Positions 26,332-39,363 are shown, numbered from the stretch's first letter. The stretch: DNA of 64,000 nt from Coenobita brevimanus (GCA_032717465.1 CM064732.1:24409067-24473066); one strand, 5' to 3'. A program made the numbers and translations. The notes: a model not told the origin generated them from the sequence alone.

Positions 26332-26559
26332 TAATAATAATAATAATAAATTAAATAATCGGAGTAAAGAGGTTAACAGATTAGATTTAATCTGGTAGGT
26401 GTAGGTGAAATGCATTTGTAAAGAAAATCTCAAACTATATAACAAATGAGTAAGGACATGAATTATTATATGAAATATTGTATGGGCCGTTTTCATTAGA
26501 CACACAGCGCAATGATTTTTTTTTTTTTTTTCGCTTTCGTTGTTTTTCTTTACTGCTTT

Positions 26560-26720
26560 ATTGATTGTACCTCACCCCTTCTTTAGGCGGGAAGAGGGTC
26601 ATGATAGTGATGATAATAATGGTTTTTGCTACTTGTAGACTATTCTGTTCCACTTCGGGAAGGATTGTTGTATTACAGGAATCCTACCTCACGCAGTCTC
26701 TAGACGGAAAGATTAGGATG
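26560..26720 (+). repeat. Short duplicated segment, ~115-120 bp apart
   Basis: GTACCTCACCCC...AGGCGGGAAGAGGGTCATGATAG (from ~26568) resembles CCTACCTCACGCA...AGACGGAAAGATTAGGATGAT (from ~26685). Both feed into GAT/ATG repeats. It is weak but visible on translation as the repeated pattern YLTPSLGGK / YLTQSLDGK. No function is inferred. Confidence 0.4.
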
Positions 26721-27284
26721 ATGATAAAAATGATGATGATGATGGCAGTGGTTGTATTTGTGCTGGTGAATTATGCTTGTTTTGTTTTGCGTGATTTTCT
26801 GTGCGTGATTGTAAGCATATATATTTTACTTGAGTCGCAATTTTGTTTCTGAATACGAGTAAAAGATATTTAGCTATACTGTGACACAAAATAATTTCAC
26901 TCCCTAAGCCTAATGGTACTGTCTGAGGGTATCCAGAAATAAAATAAAATGAAGACGTATAGGGTCTGAAGGAAGAAGACAAGTATGTTCTTCCTCGGTG
27001 TAGCTGTTAAAAAAAAAATGAAAAATAACTAAAACTCACTCCTCTCTCGCGGCCAGCATTTGTATATATTGGCCCCTTTAAATCCACGTTTTAAAAAACA
27101 CCACTCTGCAAAAACAAAACTATATAAATCGTCCTTTTTCACATTTTTGTCGTTGTTGTTGAACCCAAAACCTCGATGAAAAATAAAAAGCAAATTGATT
27201 TTATTTTCTTATCGGGAGCCAATTCAGGTAAAGGAAGCTTTTGTTTTTGTGTTTTTTGCAGTGGTTTGGTAGTTGTGCTTGCGC

Positions 27285-27286
27285 GC

Positions 27287-27332
<46 letters not shown>
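27285..27332. repeat. (GT)n microsatellite with GCGCGC lead
   Basis: A GCGCGCGC start then ~42 bp of GT. Confidence 0.95.
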
Positions 27333-27334
<2 letters not shown>

Positions 27335-27714
27335 CCTTTTGACTATATGTTCACGTGTTAGTGTGTATACATACGTATACAGCTAACTTTAGTTGTTTCA
27401 ACTAGTAGGAAAAATACTAGATATTTTAACCAATTCTCATCTGGCTTCGACAAGAATTGAGGCGGCCATCAAAACTATTATCAGGAATACGTTGTTCTCT
27501 GTGGGGAAGTCAGTAACAATAAGAACCAAAATATTAGTCAGATTAATGGCTGATTACAATGGTATAACCTTTCGTAATAATATGAACAGTAAACAAAATG
27601 CACACTATATTTGTAGCACGACATTTTACCTTTCACTCACCCAAAGGACAGCATGATAAAATGAATAAGTTGCTTCTCGGGGCTGGTGCAGTTGCAGTCA
27701 GTAATTCATTCACT

Positions 27715-27845
27715 GAGAGAGAGAGGGTGGTGGGGTGAGTTGGGAGCGGGGCAGTGAAATGGCGGGGGACAGGGCGACATGGAGGCGATTTGTTTGTGGC
27801 CACCCCGAACGGGATTGAGGCCTCTGGCAATAGATAGATAGATAG
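27715..27845 (+). mobile_element. LINE copy D, last ~110 bp plus (TAGA)n tail
   Basis: Very short 5'-truncated copy of the same LINE family. It contains GTGAAATGGCGGGGGACAGG, GGAGGCGATTTGTTTGTGGC and GGGATTGAGGCCTCTGGC, followed by ATAGATAGATAGATAG. Copies A-E share this block. Nothing coding remains. Confidence 0.85.
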
Positions 27846-28516
27846 TCTCGAAACTGAGCCAAAACATAATGAGGAATGAATTTAAAAATTTACAGTAATC
27901 AAATAGAGTAATGGAGTTCGACTTCATTAAGCAAAAATCACAGGGATTTCCAACACTACTGTGTTCTTACAAAAGTAATCAGTAATGTTTATTTGGGCTG
28001 GGATGTCGCTAAAATCCAACGAAATCCAACGATTGTACACGGTGTTCATATCTGATGAGAGTTTTACAAACTAATGAATAAAATATAAAAATGTTTTGGA
28101 CTCCGATTCAATTAGTTTGTAACCCAGGAAGTATTAAGGATGTCAACCTTGAGGGCAATTTCAATAACAGTTAACATCTAAATGTGTTAACATTTTGCTT
28201 CATTAATTCGGAATGTCAAAACCTATTAATATCTTACAAAGCTAATCAAGAATATCTGAATGTGTTGCAATCTCTAACCGAAATAAAAAAGGTGAAAGGA
28301 TGTCAGAATCTAATGACATTTCTAAACCAAGTACCAGTGATCGCATTGGCTGGAATCCTTTCTTAGTTTAGGAAGCTAGAAATGTAAAGGAATTACTGAC
28401 CGGGCAGCACGAGTAAGAATAGATGTTGTAGAATGGCTGACTGACTGAGGAGAGAGAGAGCGGGAGGAAGGGAGGTAGAGGGTGCGACAATGTGGTAGCA
28501 AGGGAGTAAAAAAAAA

Positions 28517-28574
<58 letters not shown>

Positions 28575-29216
28575 AGAGGCGTTTTATCGTACTCAGCAAA
28601 ACAGATGTTACAGAGTGAACTATGTGGTCGAGTCTAAGAAGTAGGATCTTACTGTCCGTAAAAGAAAAAAAAAAAAAAAAAGGTTAAAACGGCAAATAGT
28701 CTCTCCTCCAAGCTGTCACTCCTAAAGACAACGAGTCGTAACATTTTCCACGTTACATACATGAAGTATGTTATTAGAAAATTTGGAATAGAGGAGAGCG
28801 AAGTCTGCGCCCATGTAGAAAACAATTTCAAATAACATGGCTTTATGTCTTTAACGGTTTCTTATTATGGTTGCATGGGGATAGTGTAAGGTACTCTCAG
28901 GTCTGGCCTTTCTCGTAACTAGACAGTCGTTCCCAAGACAAGGATGAAACACTTATAATGACCGAATCATATATCATCAAGAGTTTATAAGTGGCGTTCT
29001 AACATGTTTAGAAGTCCTTTAATGCTACAGATACTAAAATGCTCTAGAACTTTGCTCCATCGCTACACAGTGTCATTAGTAACAACATCCTTATAACTTG
29101 AGGCAATTAACCCTTGTGGGAAGAAGAGTAGATACAATATGGAACATCCCTATTTCTACACAGATTAATCCCAATTAAACTAAACACCGGATCAGATTAC
29201 CATTATACCCTCTGAT

Positions 29217-29276
<60 letters not shown>

Positions 29277-29926
29277 ACTCACATGAGACGTAATGGTCTT
29301 TACTAAATCAGTCGTAAAGTAGGCTTTGACCAGGTTGTCTACTAGTGTTCTGTGAGTCAGCATAAGGGTATTTTAAAGTTAAGACTGGTTTCCCCATCCG
29401 CAAACTCTTCCAACCGAACCAGAAAAGGAAAAAAAAAGTTAAAAACAGCCATTAGCACGAAAGAGCCTTGAAATATCTTACACTGAGTTTCATGGAAAAC
29501 AAATTATTTTATCTTGCCTTAGTCAGAAAAGGAAAGGTACAGTTATTGTGAAAATGATCGTTTTTGTTGAATTTTTTGTGATTTTCATGAAAGTACATTT
29601 TTATAAAAACTAATTTCTGATGTTATTAATTCTTAAACGTGTTTAGCAGGAGTTTGGAAGCTTAATACTTCCAGGAATGTTCAGGTGTAAGAAATTTGTG
29701 TCAACGTCTACTATATCACAAGACTGGTGGTGCCCCGTCAATGTGAAGTCTACACCATTACTCATATAATAATTACCCAGAGTAAAACAAGACCGTCTGT
29801 TATGAGGAATACTGTATATAATATCAAACGCTTATTTTTATATTCATTGCGTAGTTTCTATACCCGCTTGAACTTCGTAGCTTCACAGTGGACTACAACG
29901 GAATCAAAAGTAGCTCTTCTAAACGT

Positions 29927-29929
<3 letters not shown>
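27846..29929. other. Non-coding with (GA)n at 28522-28571 and 29222-29273
   Basis: AT-rich sequence without recognisable genes. Besides the two GA runs, an A-run occurs at about 28664-28681. Short frames (60-65 codons) have no domain signal. Confidence 0.5.

Positions 29930-29968
<39 letters not shown>
29930..29968. repeat. (GT)n microsatellite
   Basis: Pure GT run of about 39 bp. Confidence 0.95.
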
Positions 29969-30855
<887 letters not shown>

Positions 30856-31112
30856 GTGATTGGTTGTGGGGTGTGTGGAGCTAGGTAATGCCTGCTCGTT
30901 GGGCATAAATGTTTCCTTTTATTTTTTTTTTCTCTCTGGATGGTTGCGAGAGAGCTCTCATTCTGTTGTATCCTGTCCATGCAGTTCTATAATTATAAAT
31001 TCAGCTTTTTTTTTTTTTAATTAGTTACCACATCTTCACATTAGGACCTCCATATTTCAAGCAGTAAAGCTGTGGAACTCGACTTCTGAATATTGCTTTC
31101 TGGTCCATCGTG

Positions 31113-31218
<106 letters not shown>

Positions 31219-31264
31219 GAGAAGAACAAGGGTATATGATTTTACTTGGTTATCTCTTTTTATG

Positions 31265-31745
31265 CTGATTTCACTGTCTGCATACCTGTTGATTTCATTT
31301 TGCTTACCTGTTGATTTCACTGTTTACTCGTTTATTCCATTGTCTACATTTTGCTGTTTCTCCTCGCTTAACTTCTGATTTCCATGCCCGTTTACCAGTT
31401 GATTTCACTCTATCTTTACTTGTTGATTTCACTCCCTGCTTACCTGCTGATTTGACTATCCAATTACCCACAGATTTTTCTGCCTACTTACCTGCTAATT
31501 TCACTACCTGGTTACCTATTGCTTGCACTGTCTGATTAGGTGCTGGATTAAGTGCCTGTTTACCTGTTGATTTAAAAAAAAATGCTTACCTCTTCATTCC
31601 ACAAGTTACTTACCCGGTGACCTACTGATTTAACTGCCTGTTTAACTGGTGACTTCGCTACCTGCTTAACTGCTTATTTCACTATTTGTTTACACACTGA
31701 TTTTACTACCTGCTGATTTCACTGCCTGATAACTTGCTGCTTTCG
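31265..31745 (+). repeat. 24-bp degenerate minisatellite, ~19 units
   Basis: Units based on CTGCTTACCTGTTGATTTCA recur about every 24 bp over ~480 bp with many substitutions (for example near 31294, 31391, 31416, 31440 and 31490). Because 24 is a multiple of 3, one frame (31311-31535) stays open and shows repeating VDFTxxLPxDFT octapeptides. This comes from the repeat and is not evidence of a protein. Confidence 0.7.
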
Positions 31746-32208
31746 CTGCTTTTAACAATATCTACTGGGATGTTACTTTCTTTCTTCCGTTCGTGTCTTA
31801 CTCATCTTTCCTTTCCCCATTTCTTCGTGTTCACCGTACCACATTCCTTTGCTTCTTATTTTAGTTTTCCTTCCATTCTCCTTTTCTATCGTTTTACCAT
31901 TCTCTCCTGCGCCCGCCTCATCATTTCCTTCCATTTTCCTCCCGCCTCAACCACGTTTTTATTTTTATTATTCCTTTATTCGCTTTCTTATCGCGTCGTA
32001 TCGGTCTTTTTATCTTTCTTTTTTCTCTCTTTCTATTACATATGATCATAATATCTCCCCTTCTTTGCTTCTCTACCCCCCTTCTTCTTCCTTTTTCTAT
32101 TTTTCTTTTCTCCCGTCTCTTACCCTACTTCTTTGAATTTTCTTTCGTTCTCTTTCCCTCACTTTCCTCTTTCCTTCTGTTCTCATATAAAATTACTTTT
32201 TTCTTTTC

Positions 32209-32213
<5 letters not shown>
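31746..32213. repeat. Pyrimidine-rich tract
   Basis: T/C-rich on the + strand. Frames of 95-170 codons rich in F, L and S (31734-32645) are compositional. Confidence 0.7.
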
Positions 32214-32271
<58 letters not shown>

Positions 32272-32273
32272 AT
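32214..32273. repeat. (CT)n-(CA)n compound microsatellite
   Basis: About 34 bp of CT followed by about 26 bp of CA. Confidence 0.95.
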
Positions 32274-32384
32274 CCTGCCTTTCCTGCCTGCGTGGCCATT
32301 CTCACACTCTATTGTCTAACATGTGTACTACCGGCAGACGCAGCCAAATCGAGTGGAGTTACGAGGCCCGTAGCAACATGTATC

Positions 32385-32640
32385 AGGAGGCAGGCAGGCA
32401 GGCAGGCAGGTGAGGCGGGGAGACAGGGAGAGGGACAGAGACAGGAGGGGAGAGGAAGGGTGGTCTGCATTTTACGACATGGATGGGCACTGAAATTTGA
32501 AGGGAGGTGGGGAGGCTACGTGGAGGCAGGCAGAGTAGGAAGCAGGGAGGCAAGAAGAGAAAGAGGTGAACAGGTAGGAATATATCAAGGTAGGAAGGGA
32601 GGCAGGAGAGTAAATGGGGAAATAGTGAGGATGGGTAAAC
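32385..32640. repeat. Purine-rich segment with GGCA repeats
   Basis: Starts with five GGCA units (32391-32410) and continues as A/G-rich GGAGGCAGG-like sequence. No gene is recognised on either strand. Confidence 0.6.
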
Positions 32641-32749
32641 ACTGAGATTTCTAGATGTTATCAGCGATGATTGATGTAAATCCATTGTCAGTGCATTCAT
32701 CATCTACTTCTGCTTTTTAAGAACACTGGCAACCATCGCAGACTTTGGG

Positions 32750-32750
<1 letters not shown>

Positions 32751-32816
<66 letters not shown>
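32751..32816. repeat. (CA)n-(TA)n compound microsatellite
   Basis: About 45 bp of CA followed directly by about 22 bp of TA. Confidence 0.96.
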
Positions 32817-33354
32817 AAGCAGAAATAGACGAATAATAAAGCCAACAGATAATATAACAATGAAAGGACCCGCCATAGCAATTCTACTGACCCACTGAGA
32901 AAAATCCAAGATTATTCATCGCCAGCTATGTCAATTAGTAAAGTCAGTGACAATGAATGATATTAAAAGAATTAATTTCATTATTGATGTATTTTATAGA
33001 AGGTAGAAAAATATTTAGAGTTAATATTTTTCTTATGCTTGTACTCATATTCTTTATATGAAAGTAAGATAATTTTCTAACACTGATCTGTAATAATATA
33101 CCAACTGACAAAACTAACTCAGTTCCACAAAAGATTTCCGGCCGCTGAAGTACAAGGCTCAAAGAAAATGAATAGCAAGCACATATCCAGGAGTTATTTA
33201 CAGCGCATTTATAATGCATGCAGTAAACACGTACAAAATGCCTCTGGAACTACACGTAAAACATGCTTGTGTGAGTCCATTTAATTGTTTTCCTAATAAT
33301 GTCTTAAGCCAGAATGAAAACTTTAGTTCGTTCGTTCGTTTACAGATTTCCTGC
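32817..33354. other. No recognisable gene or element
   Basis: AT-rich sequence with short frames of no recognisable content. A triple GTTC run is at 33328-33340. Confidence 0.5.
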
Positions 33355-33605
33355 ACCTATAATGCAGGCCGGGCCATACATTGGCCCGGTCAGTGGGGTG
33401 TGGACTGGCTTAAAAAAAATAGCAAGGGGGGTGACAGGGCCTGGGGACTGCCCAGCACACACGCCCTGTTTTCTGGCTGGTTTTATGGTGTGTGTGAAAA
33501 CTTTAGGACCGATCACCGCTAATAAAGGGATGGAACAGAGACATGAACCGACCACGTGAAATCTGTGATTCAGACTAGTACCCATTACGTGTCCCTGGCG
33601 AGAAA
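33355..33605 (-). repeat. Possible tRNA-SINE-like repeat
   Basis: Read on the - strand, the 5' part contains GGTACTAGTCTGAATCAC and GGTCGGTTCATGTCTCTG. GGTTCATGTC is one or two changes from a B-box (GGTTCGAnTCC). The body is less AT-rich than its flanks and includes CCGGGCC/GGCCCGG inverted pairs near 33370-33390. No second copy is present to fix the boundaries, so the SINE call is tentative. Confidence 0.35.
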
Positions 33606-33689
33606 CAGGGTCGTGCTATCTGAGGAAGTCTATTGGTAATGACAAACCAGCACCGTATACTGTATCAAGGTCAAGTGAGAGAACATGTC

Positions 33690-33990
33690 TGGGGCCGGAT
33701 ACTCAACACGAGCCTTTAGCCACAGCGCCTGTTGATGGACGGCGCCTTTGTGTACGGCAGGTCAAAGGCGCCTCTGAGGGCACGCCGATACCCATGCTCA
33801 AATAATTGTAAAGGTACCTTTGGTGTGCCTTTCTGTGGAAAGGCAACTTTCCCTCAGAAGGGTTGATACCCCAGCCAATCATAGCAGCGTTATAAAAATA
33901 CGCTCAGGAAGTGTCTGCCATTCACAAAGCAGCACTTCCTCTCAGCTGACGGACGTAAACAAAACATGAAGTGAGAATGCAACTTAGCAG
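33690..33990. repeat. Possible MITE-like repeat with GGCGCC motifs
   Basis: The segment starts GGGGCCGGATACTCAACACG, close to termini seen in some PIF/Harbinger-like MITEs. It contains repeated GGCGCC/AAAGGC motifs (near 33725, 33750 and 33768) and AAAGGCAACTTTCC. I could not find a matching inverted end, so the assignment is a guess. Confidence 0.25.
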
Positions 33991-34074
33991 TCCCGACATA
34001 TTTCCTTTTTCGTAGTGATATTTAGTAGGAATGGTGAATAAATATAAGCTGGGAGTCTGGGATTCAATCAGTCA

Positions 34075-34075
<1 letters not shown>

Positions 34076-34159
<84 letters not shown>

Positions 34160-34167
34160 AAAAAAAA

Positions 34168-34246
<79 letters not shown>

Positions 34247-34252
34247 AAAAAA

Positions 34253-34326
<74 letters not shown>
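34076..34326 (+). repeat. Tandemly duplicated compound microsatellite
   Basis: The order is (TG)n-(AG)n-A14-GTTTG, then (TG)n-(AG)n-A12-GTTTG, then a longer (TG)n. The whole (TG)-(AG)-poly(A) unit of ~85-90 bp is therefore repeated head to tail (34077-34168 and 34169-34253), followed by a third TG block (34258-34326). Confidence 0.95.
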
Positions 34327-34327
<1 letters not shown>

Positions 34328-34838
34328 ATCCGAATATATCAGATTATAAAGGGATACTTTGTATGACCGTGTGTCTGGCGGTAGAGTTTGCTTAGGACTT
34401 TAGGTAATTTTGAATTCTTGTCAGAAATTCATTATCCCAGTCTTCCCTATACGAGGAGAAAGCGATAATAATGTCCAGATCTTTTATTATGAATACATCT
34501 GCCCTGTAATTAAGTTTATTCACAAGCAGATATTTTAATTCAGCTTGCAGGAGACCTTTTTGTGAAATGGATAAGTGGGGGATATATCTGGTCTCATCGA
34601 CAAGTTCCTCCGAAGCTGATAGGTATTATCTGTAGCCAAAAATAACAAAGAAAAAAAGACGGCCATATAGTTGAAAATAATGAAGGTTTAAGAGTTATGG
34701 GGCCCTCTGCACAAACCCAAGTGCCTTTGACCTTCAGACTGTGAATGTGCTGATAGTTGATTCACTGTAGAGGTGATGATACCTGGATTTGAGGGCGCTT
34801 TAAGGTTTAGAGTCTCTGTCTGTCTGTCTGTCAATCTG
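34327..34838. other. No recognisable gene or element
   Basis: AT-rich sequence. TCTG tetranucleotides begin near 34816. Confidence 0.5.
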
Positions 34839-34849
34839 TGTGTGTGTGT

Positions 34850-34903
<54 letters not shown>

Positions 34904-34920
34904 TGTGTGTGTGTGTGTGT
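34839..34920. repeat. (GT)n microsatellite, ~82 bp
   Basis: GT run with two single-base interruptions. Confidence 0.96.
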
Positions 34921-35489
34921 GCATCTATCTTTGTACATATGTATATATTATTAGTGCTACATTTAAATAATTTCATATCATTGTGTACAGCACTCCTCCC
35001 CCTTCCCCCTCCCCAGGACGCGTGATTTTAGAGGTGGTGGGTGTAGCAGTTGAGGGGGAGGGTATGACTGACATTATCTGACTGGAGTCTGTGATCGCAT
35101 CGCTAGATATATACCGATGGAGGCCCCGTATGCCATGGCCTTTGTACATTGACTGTGTCATTCCTTTCCCACATATTATCGCTTTTCTTCACTTTCTCGC
35201 AACTCTTATGTGCGTTTATACGTTAAACATATTTGCTATAGTCAATTATAGTGTTTTTGCATACTGCATATATGCGGTGATTTGAGTAGTATTCAAATTC
35301 AGAGGCATAAATCATTATTGCTGATAACCTTCACTTCCATGAGTGTTTCCTCTTCTGAATTAGACAGTGTGGCGATATCAACAGTGAAAGATATTATGCG
35401 TTATTATACAGCAATGGATAAGTAACTTTACTATGTCAGTCTATTTGCATTCGTATCTGCCTGACTGTCTATTTACCTCTGTCTTTGTC

Positions 35490-35529
<40 letters not shown>

Positions 35530-35975
35530 TACATATTTACGCTGTCCTTCATTTTTCCCTACTTGCGAAAGACAGCGTTTCATTCGTACCCCAGAAGTTT
35601 ATTACACACACTACAAATTCTATGATGGTGGCTGCACTGGCAAACACATAAACTGCTTTACAAATATCTCTGGACTGCGTGATTTCGTGGCATATTTACT
35701 CAGCTCTTTGAAATAGGATGCTTTTGTATGGAGTTCAGTTTACTTCTCTCTCCTTTTATGTTTCCCTGTCTGTATTGCCGGTCATATTATCCACTTCAAT
35801 ATGGTGACGCCTATTTAGTTTTCAGCTATCTCCAATCGGGTACACTTTATTCAGGTAACATCTTTAGTAGTAATCAGGAACATTTAGCCAGGCCTTCGCA
35901 AAATAAGGAGCCAAAATGGGACCATGCCCTGTTCTGAGGAGGAAGTGGGATGGGATTCCACTGCAAAACACGTTG
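34921..35975. other. No recognisable gene; (TA)n at 35501-35524
   Basis: Mixed sequence with frames of about 60-75 codons. None shows a recognisable domain. Confidence 0.45.
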
Positions 35976-36501
35976 TACAGTCTCCTGCAAAAATAAAGCG
36001 ACCGGCTCGACGAGCAGGTTGTAATATGTGGCACCGCCGCACCCCAGTTTTACTCCACCCCCTCCCTCCCTCGTTCCCATTCATTCGTCTACCCTCCACC
36101 CTCCCCACATCCAAGGGCAAGAGAGTAAAGCAAGGCTTACTCGCATTGTCTCAGCAACTCTTCCATCATCCACCTGTCTTGGAAAGTAATGGTTTTGTTT
36201 TGATAACGAAAAAAAGCACAGTACACAGTGTTTTACTCCACAGTATAGTTATTAATACACCACGATCTGAACGCAGGGTGATATAAAATAGTAATATATT
36301 CGTATGATAGAGAGGTATGTAATTATACAATTTATCATTCTGACGGTTGTATCCGGTCAGTGTGTAATATTAAACAGTCGGAAGCTACATGTTTGTAGGG
36401 GTCGATGGTGTGTGTGGGGGGTAGCTGGCCGTCACACGTTGTGGTGGTGGATGGGCAGAAGGAGATGGGCCCGGTGTCGACGACTCTGCCCGAGGTGGAT
36501 A

Positions 36502-36503
<2 letters not shown>

Positions 36504-36560
<57 letters not shown>
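36504..36560. repeat. (TG)n microsatellite inside the Tc1-like element
   Basis: Pure TG run of ~57 bp located about 85 bp inside the left inverted repeat's inner edge. Confidence 0.97.
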
Positions 36561-36565
<5 letters not shown>

Positions 36566-37607
36566 CACCAATGCTCATAAACACGTCTTTATTATCACCA
36601 TGAAGTGTGCATTACAATATTGTCCACTGCGCCATATAATAGTGATATTTGTATTGTAACGATATGGATAATAAGCATTTAATGATCGGGACACAGTAAG
36701 ACCTTATTTTCTAAATGTTATTCAATCAGATACCCGGTACAAATTATAATACATTAGAGTCTGAACATAGCCTTTAACTCTGCAGGGTAAGTCAAGCTAG
36801 AACACCAGGTCTCTAGTAAAATATTCAATATTATCACTATACCACATGTTATTGTAGGGCAACTGGAACAGGCCCATAGCAAAGGAAGTGGGTGGTCCTA
36901 CTCGGTGTTGAGAGGGTTACCTTATCATTCCCCCAGTTACCCACAACAGTCCATTATCATATAAATCTAATGTCTGACCCCATTGTTCATATAATTTTAA
37001 AATGTGTTTTTAAATATACCGGTATTCAGTTAGTCTTCCATATAAAATATTTGCGTATCCAAAACCATTTGTCCATTTTAGCATCCTTCCCTCTCTGAGG
37101 TAATTGACGCTTCGGCTGACTATAGTTAATGGGAAAAATCATGTCCACACAGAGATAGAGGAAAGTAGTAACAGACATACTGTAGGACACAAGTTGAAGA
37201 GCAAATAATCATAAGGTTAACCTGACCGCTACGTCTATTACGTTGCTATAAATAACACTGACCAGTGTGAACTGTAACTCATCAAACCTTTGTTGAAAAC
37301 GTTCTTGTTAAAAACGAATAAACTGAAGTATCTGTTGTATGGCACGATAATGTTGATTAGCGTAAGCTGCAATCGAGACAAGTTTGGTTACTATGCAGAT
37401 CATCCATTTGGCCAATTTAGTTATTGGTTACCATTTTCGAAATACGTCGTGTTATAAACGTGTGAATCGCAAATTACACCCTATTGCAGTTATAACTATA
37501 TACGGCAAGGTTATTTTCCTGATATTGTTATCAGGAGGTGACGGGTCCCTTGCTGGACTGAGTGGCGATAACTGGCTGAGGCAAGGGGTGGGGGGGTTGG
37601 TTGTATG

Positions 37608-37869
37608 CAGGGACAGATTAACCCTGCTGTTGGTTCGTAGGCAAGGCAAACGTTTGGCTTGCAACATATAAATCTCTTTTTTTCCGTTATTTTCAGTGAA
37701 GTTTTGGCATGACCTAAAATGGCCTTTTTTGATGGCCTGATGGGTGGTGACACTTATTTGGACGCCCAAAGCGTATATTTATTCCGCTCTGGAAGTTTGG
37801 ATGGCCTGTGACAGGCCGTGGCCTGGTAAGCAGTTGCCCATTTTGCCTATTCCTGGTAATCCGGCCCTG
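37608..37869. mobile_element. hAT-like MITE with 8-bp target-site duplication
   Basis: The left end is CAGGGACAGATTAACC. The right end, read inverted, is CAGGGCCGGATTACCA. The flanking octamers are GTTGTATG on the left (37600-37607) and GTTGTAGG on the right (37870-37877), a 7/8 match, as expected for the 8-bp duplications of hAT elements. CAGGGCCGGATTA is a common hAT terminus in animals. Length is 262 bp with no coding capacity. It is nested inside the 35978-38664 element and so inserted later. Confidence 0.75.
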
Positions 37870-38666
37870 GTTGTAGGGTGTGCGCGGGGTCAGCACACCA
37901 CGAGGCTCACTCTACTGTTGGCTCTCCTGTCTATGAAATTGACCTTGATACTTATAATACTGTCAACAGCAATGAATGGCATCTAAATATTGACTGACCT
38001 TTGGTAATGCCAGCAACCACGTCATGGCCTCGGCTTAACCACCAGACAAACTGACATCCAGTCCCTGTTGCCCAACGTTATCCGATATCATGTAGTAAGG
38101 CATCATTAACCAAGATATTAATGATCATGTCTTTTACTTATCAGCAACACTTTGCTATTATCACAAGTGAGGTATTAGTAGTAACTAATGGTACTGACCT
38201 ATAACAGAGTTTGTAAAGTAACAGTGATTACGTCGAGTAAGGGAAGGAGCACACCACCTACCACTACAAACATCTAAATATAGCTTCCGACTGATTAATG
38301 TTACATACTGACTGGATGCAACTGTCAAAATGATAAATTGTATGATTACAAACCTCCCTATAATACGAATATACAGTATAACTATTTTAGATCACCCTGC
38401 ATTCAGATCTTGGTGTATAAATAACTATACTATGGCGTGAAACACTATGTAATATGTTTTTTTTCTTCGTTATCATAACAAAACCACTATTTACCAGGCC
38501 AACAGGATGATGGAAGAGTGGTTGAGACAATGCAAGTAGGCCTTACTTTCCTCTCATGCCCTTGGATGTGGGGAGGGTGGGGAGGGGTTGAAACTGGTGG
38601 TGCGGTGGTGCCACATATACTAACCTGCTCGTTGAGCCGGTCGCTCTGTTTTTGCTGGAGACTGTA

Positions 38667-39363
38667 CACATGAAATGATCCGAAATAATTGAATGGAGAG
38701 ACCAAGGGGGTAACTGTGGGGAGGGTGGGGGAGGGCTCCACTGGGCTGCTGCGTAGCAACTCCATTGCTAAAGAGGTTAGTTAAGGATGCAGACTACCAG
38801 TTCCCTCCTGTTGGAAAAGTGTATGTAATGTACTGGGCCAGCCTTGCATAACTTTTCTACCCTGATCACAGGCTGGGGGTGAGTTTCCATCAATAATGAA
38901 GATTTGTTGCCTGTGTTCACCATATTGTTGTGCCATGTATTTGAGCCATGAAAATTGCTCCAACAAATGAAGCACCGACATATCATTGGCCAGGAATTGG
39001 TTGGCCAACAAATGATGCACCGATGCATCATTGGCCCGGAAGAGTGCTAAGTTGAATAGCATTATCTGGATACAGCAAGAACAAGTTTCAAAATATGCCA
39101 TCGGATTCAAGATATTATTATCTCTGGCTGTTGAATTTCTGTTAGGTGTGTAGAATCGGAAGCATAAGCTGAAATTTACTATGGTACAGTATGTTATCAA
39201 GTTTGTCTGCAATGATAATTGTGATAGCTTTCCTCATTTCTGAAGCCCAAGATTTCTCTTGAGTATTGCAGAATCATCTGATTTAGGCTGAGTAAAATGC
39301 AACGTAAGTAATTCACACTCAAAGGATAAGCAGAATCTAGTTTAGGAATAAGTATGGTATGTT
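38667..39363. other. No recognisable gene or element
   Basis: A 143-codon minus frame (38781-39212) contains a partial internal duplication (ANDASVHHLLANQFL / ANDMSVLHLLEQFS) from a ~60-bp repeat near 38955-39050, but has no recognisable domain. Confidence 0.4.

Larger units (their letters stand above)
35976..38666. mobile_element. Tc1/mariner-like element, 2.7 kb, with ~430-440 bp inverted repeats
   Basis: The left arm (35978-36418) reappears inverted at about 38236-38664. Outer ends read TA then CAGTCTCCTGCAAAAA on the left and, inverted, TA then CAGTCTCCAGCAAAAA on the right. The match continues through GAGCGACCGGCTC-type sequence, TGTGGCACC, CCCCACATCCAAGGGCA, CTCTTCCATCATCC, TGGTTTTGTTnTGATAACGAA, and on to CAGTCGGAAGCTA near 36375. 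TA dinucleotides lie outside both ends. The interior of ~1.8 kb has a (TG)n run and a hAT MITE but no recognisable DDE/D transposase, so the element is non-autonomous or its transposase has been lost. The arm length is unusual for Tc1/mariner. The superfamily is inferred from TA and CAGT. Confidence 0.75.

Noticed and set aside
31311..31535. 74-codon frame with repeating VDFT..LP units as a possible repeat protein
   Set aside because: Explained by a 24-bp minisatellite whose period is divisible by three.
38781..39212. 143-codon minus frame with an internal repeat
   Set aside because: No recognisable domain; the internal similarity comes from a short DNA duplication.
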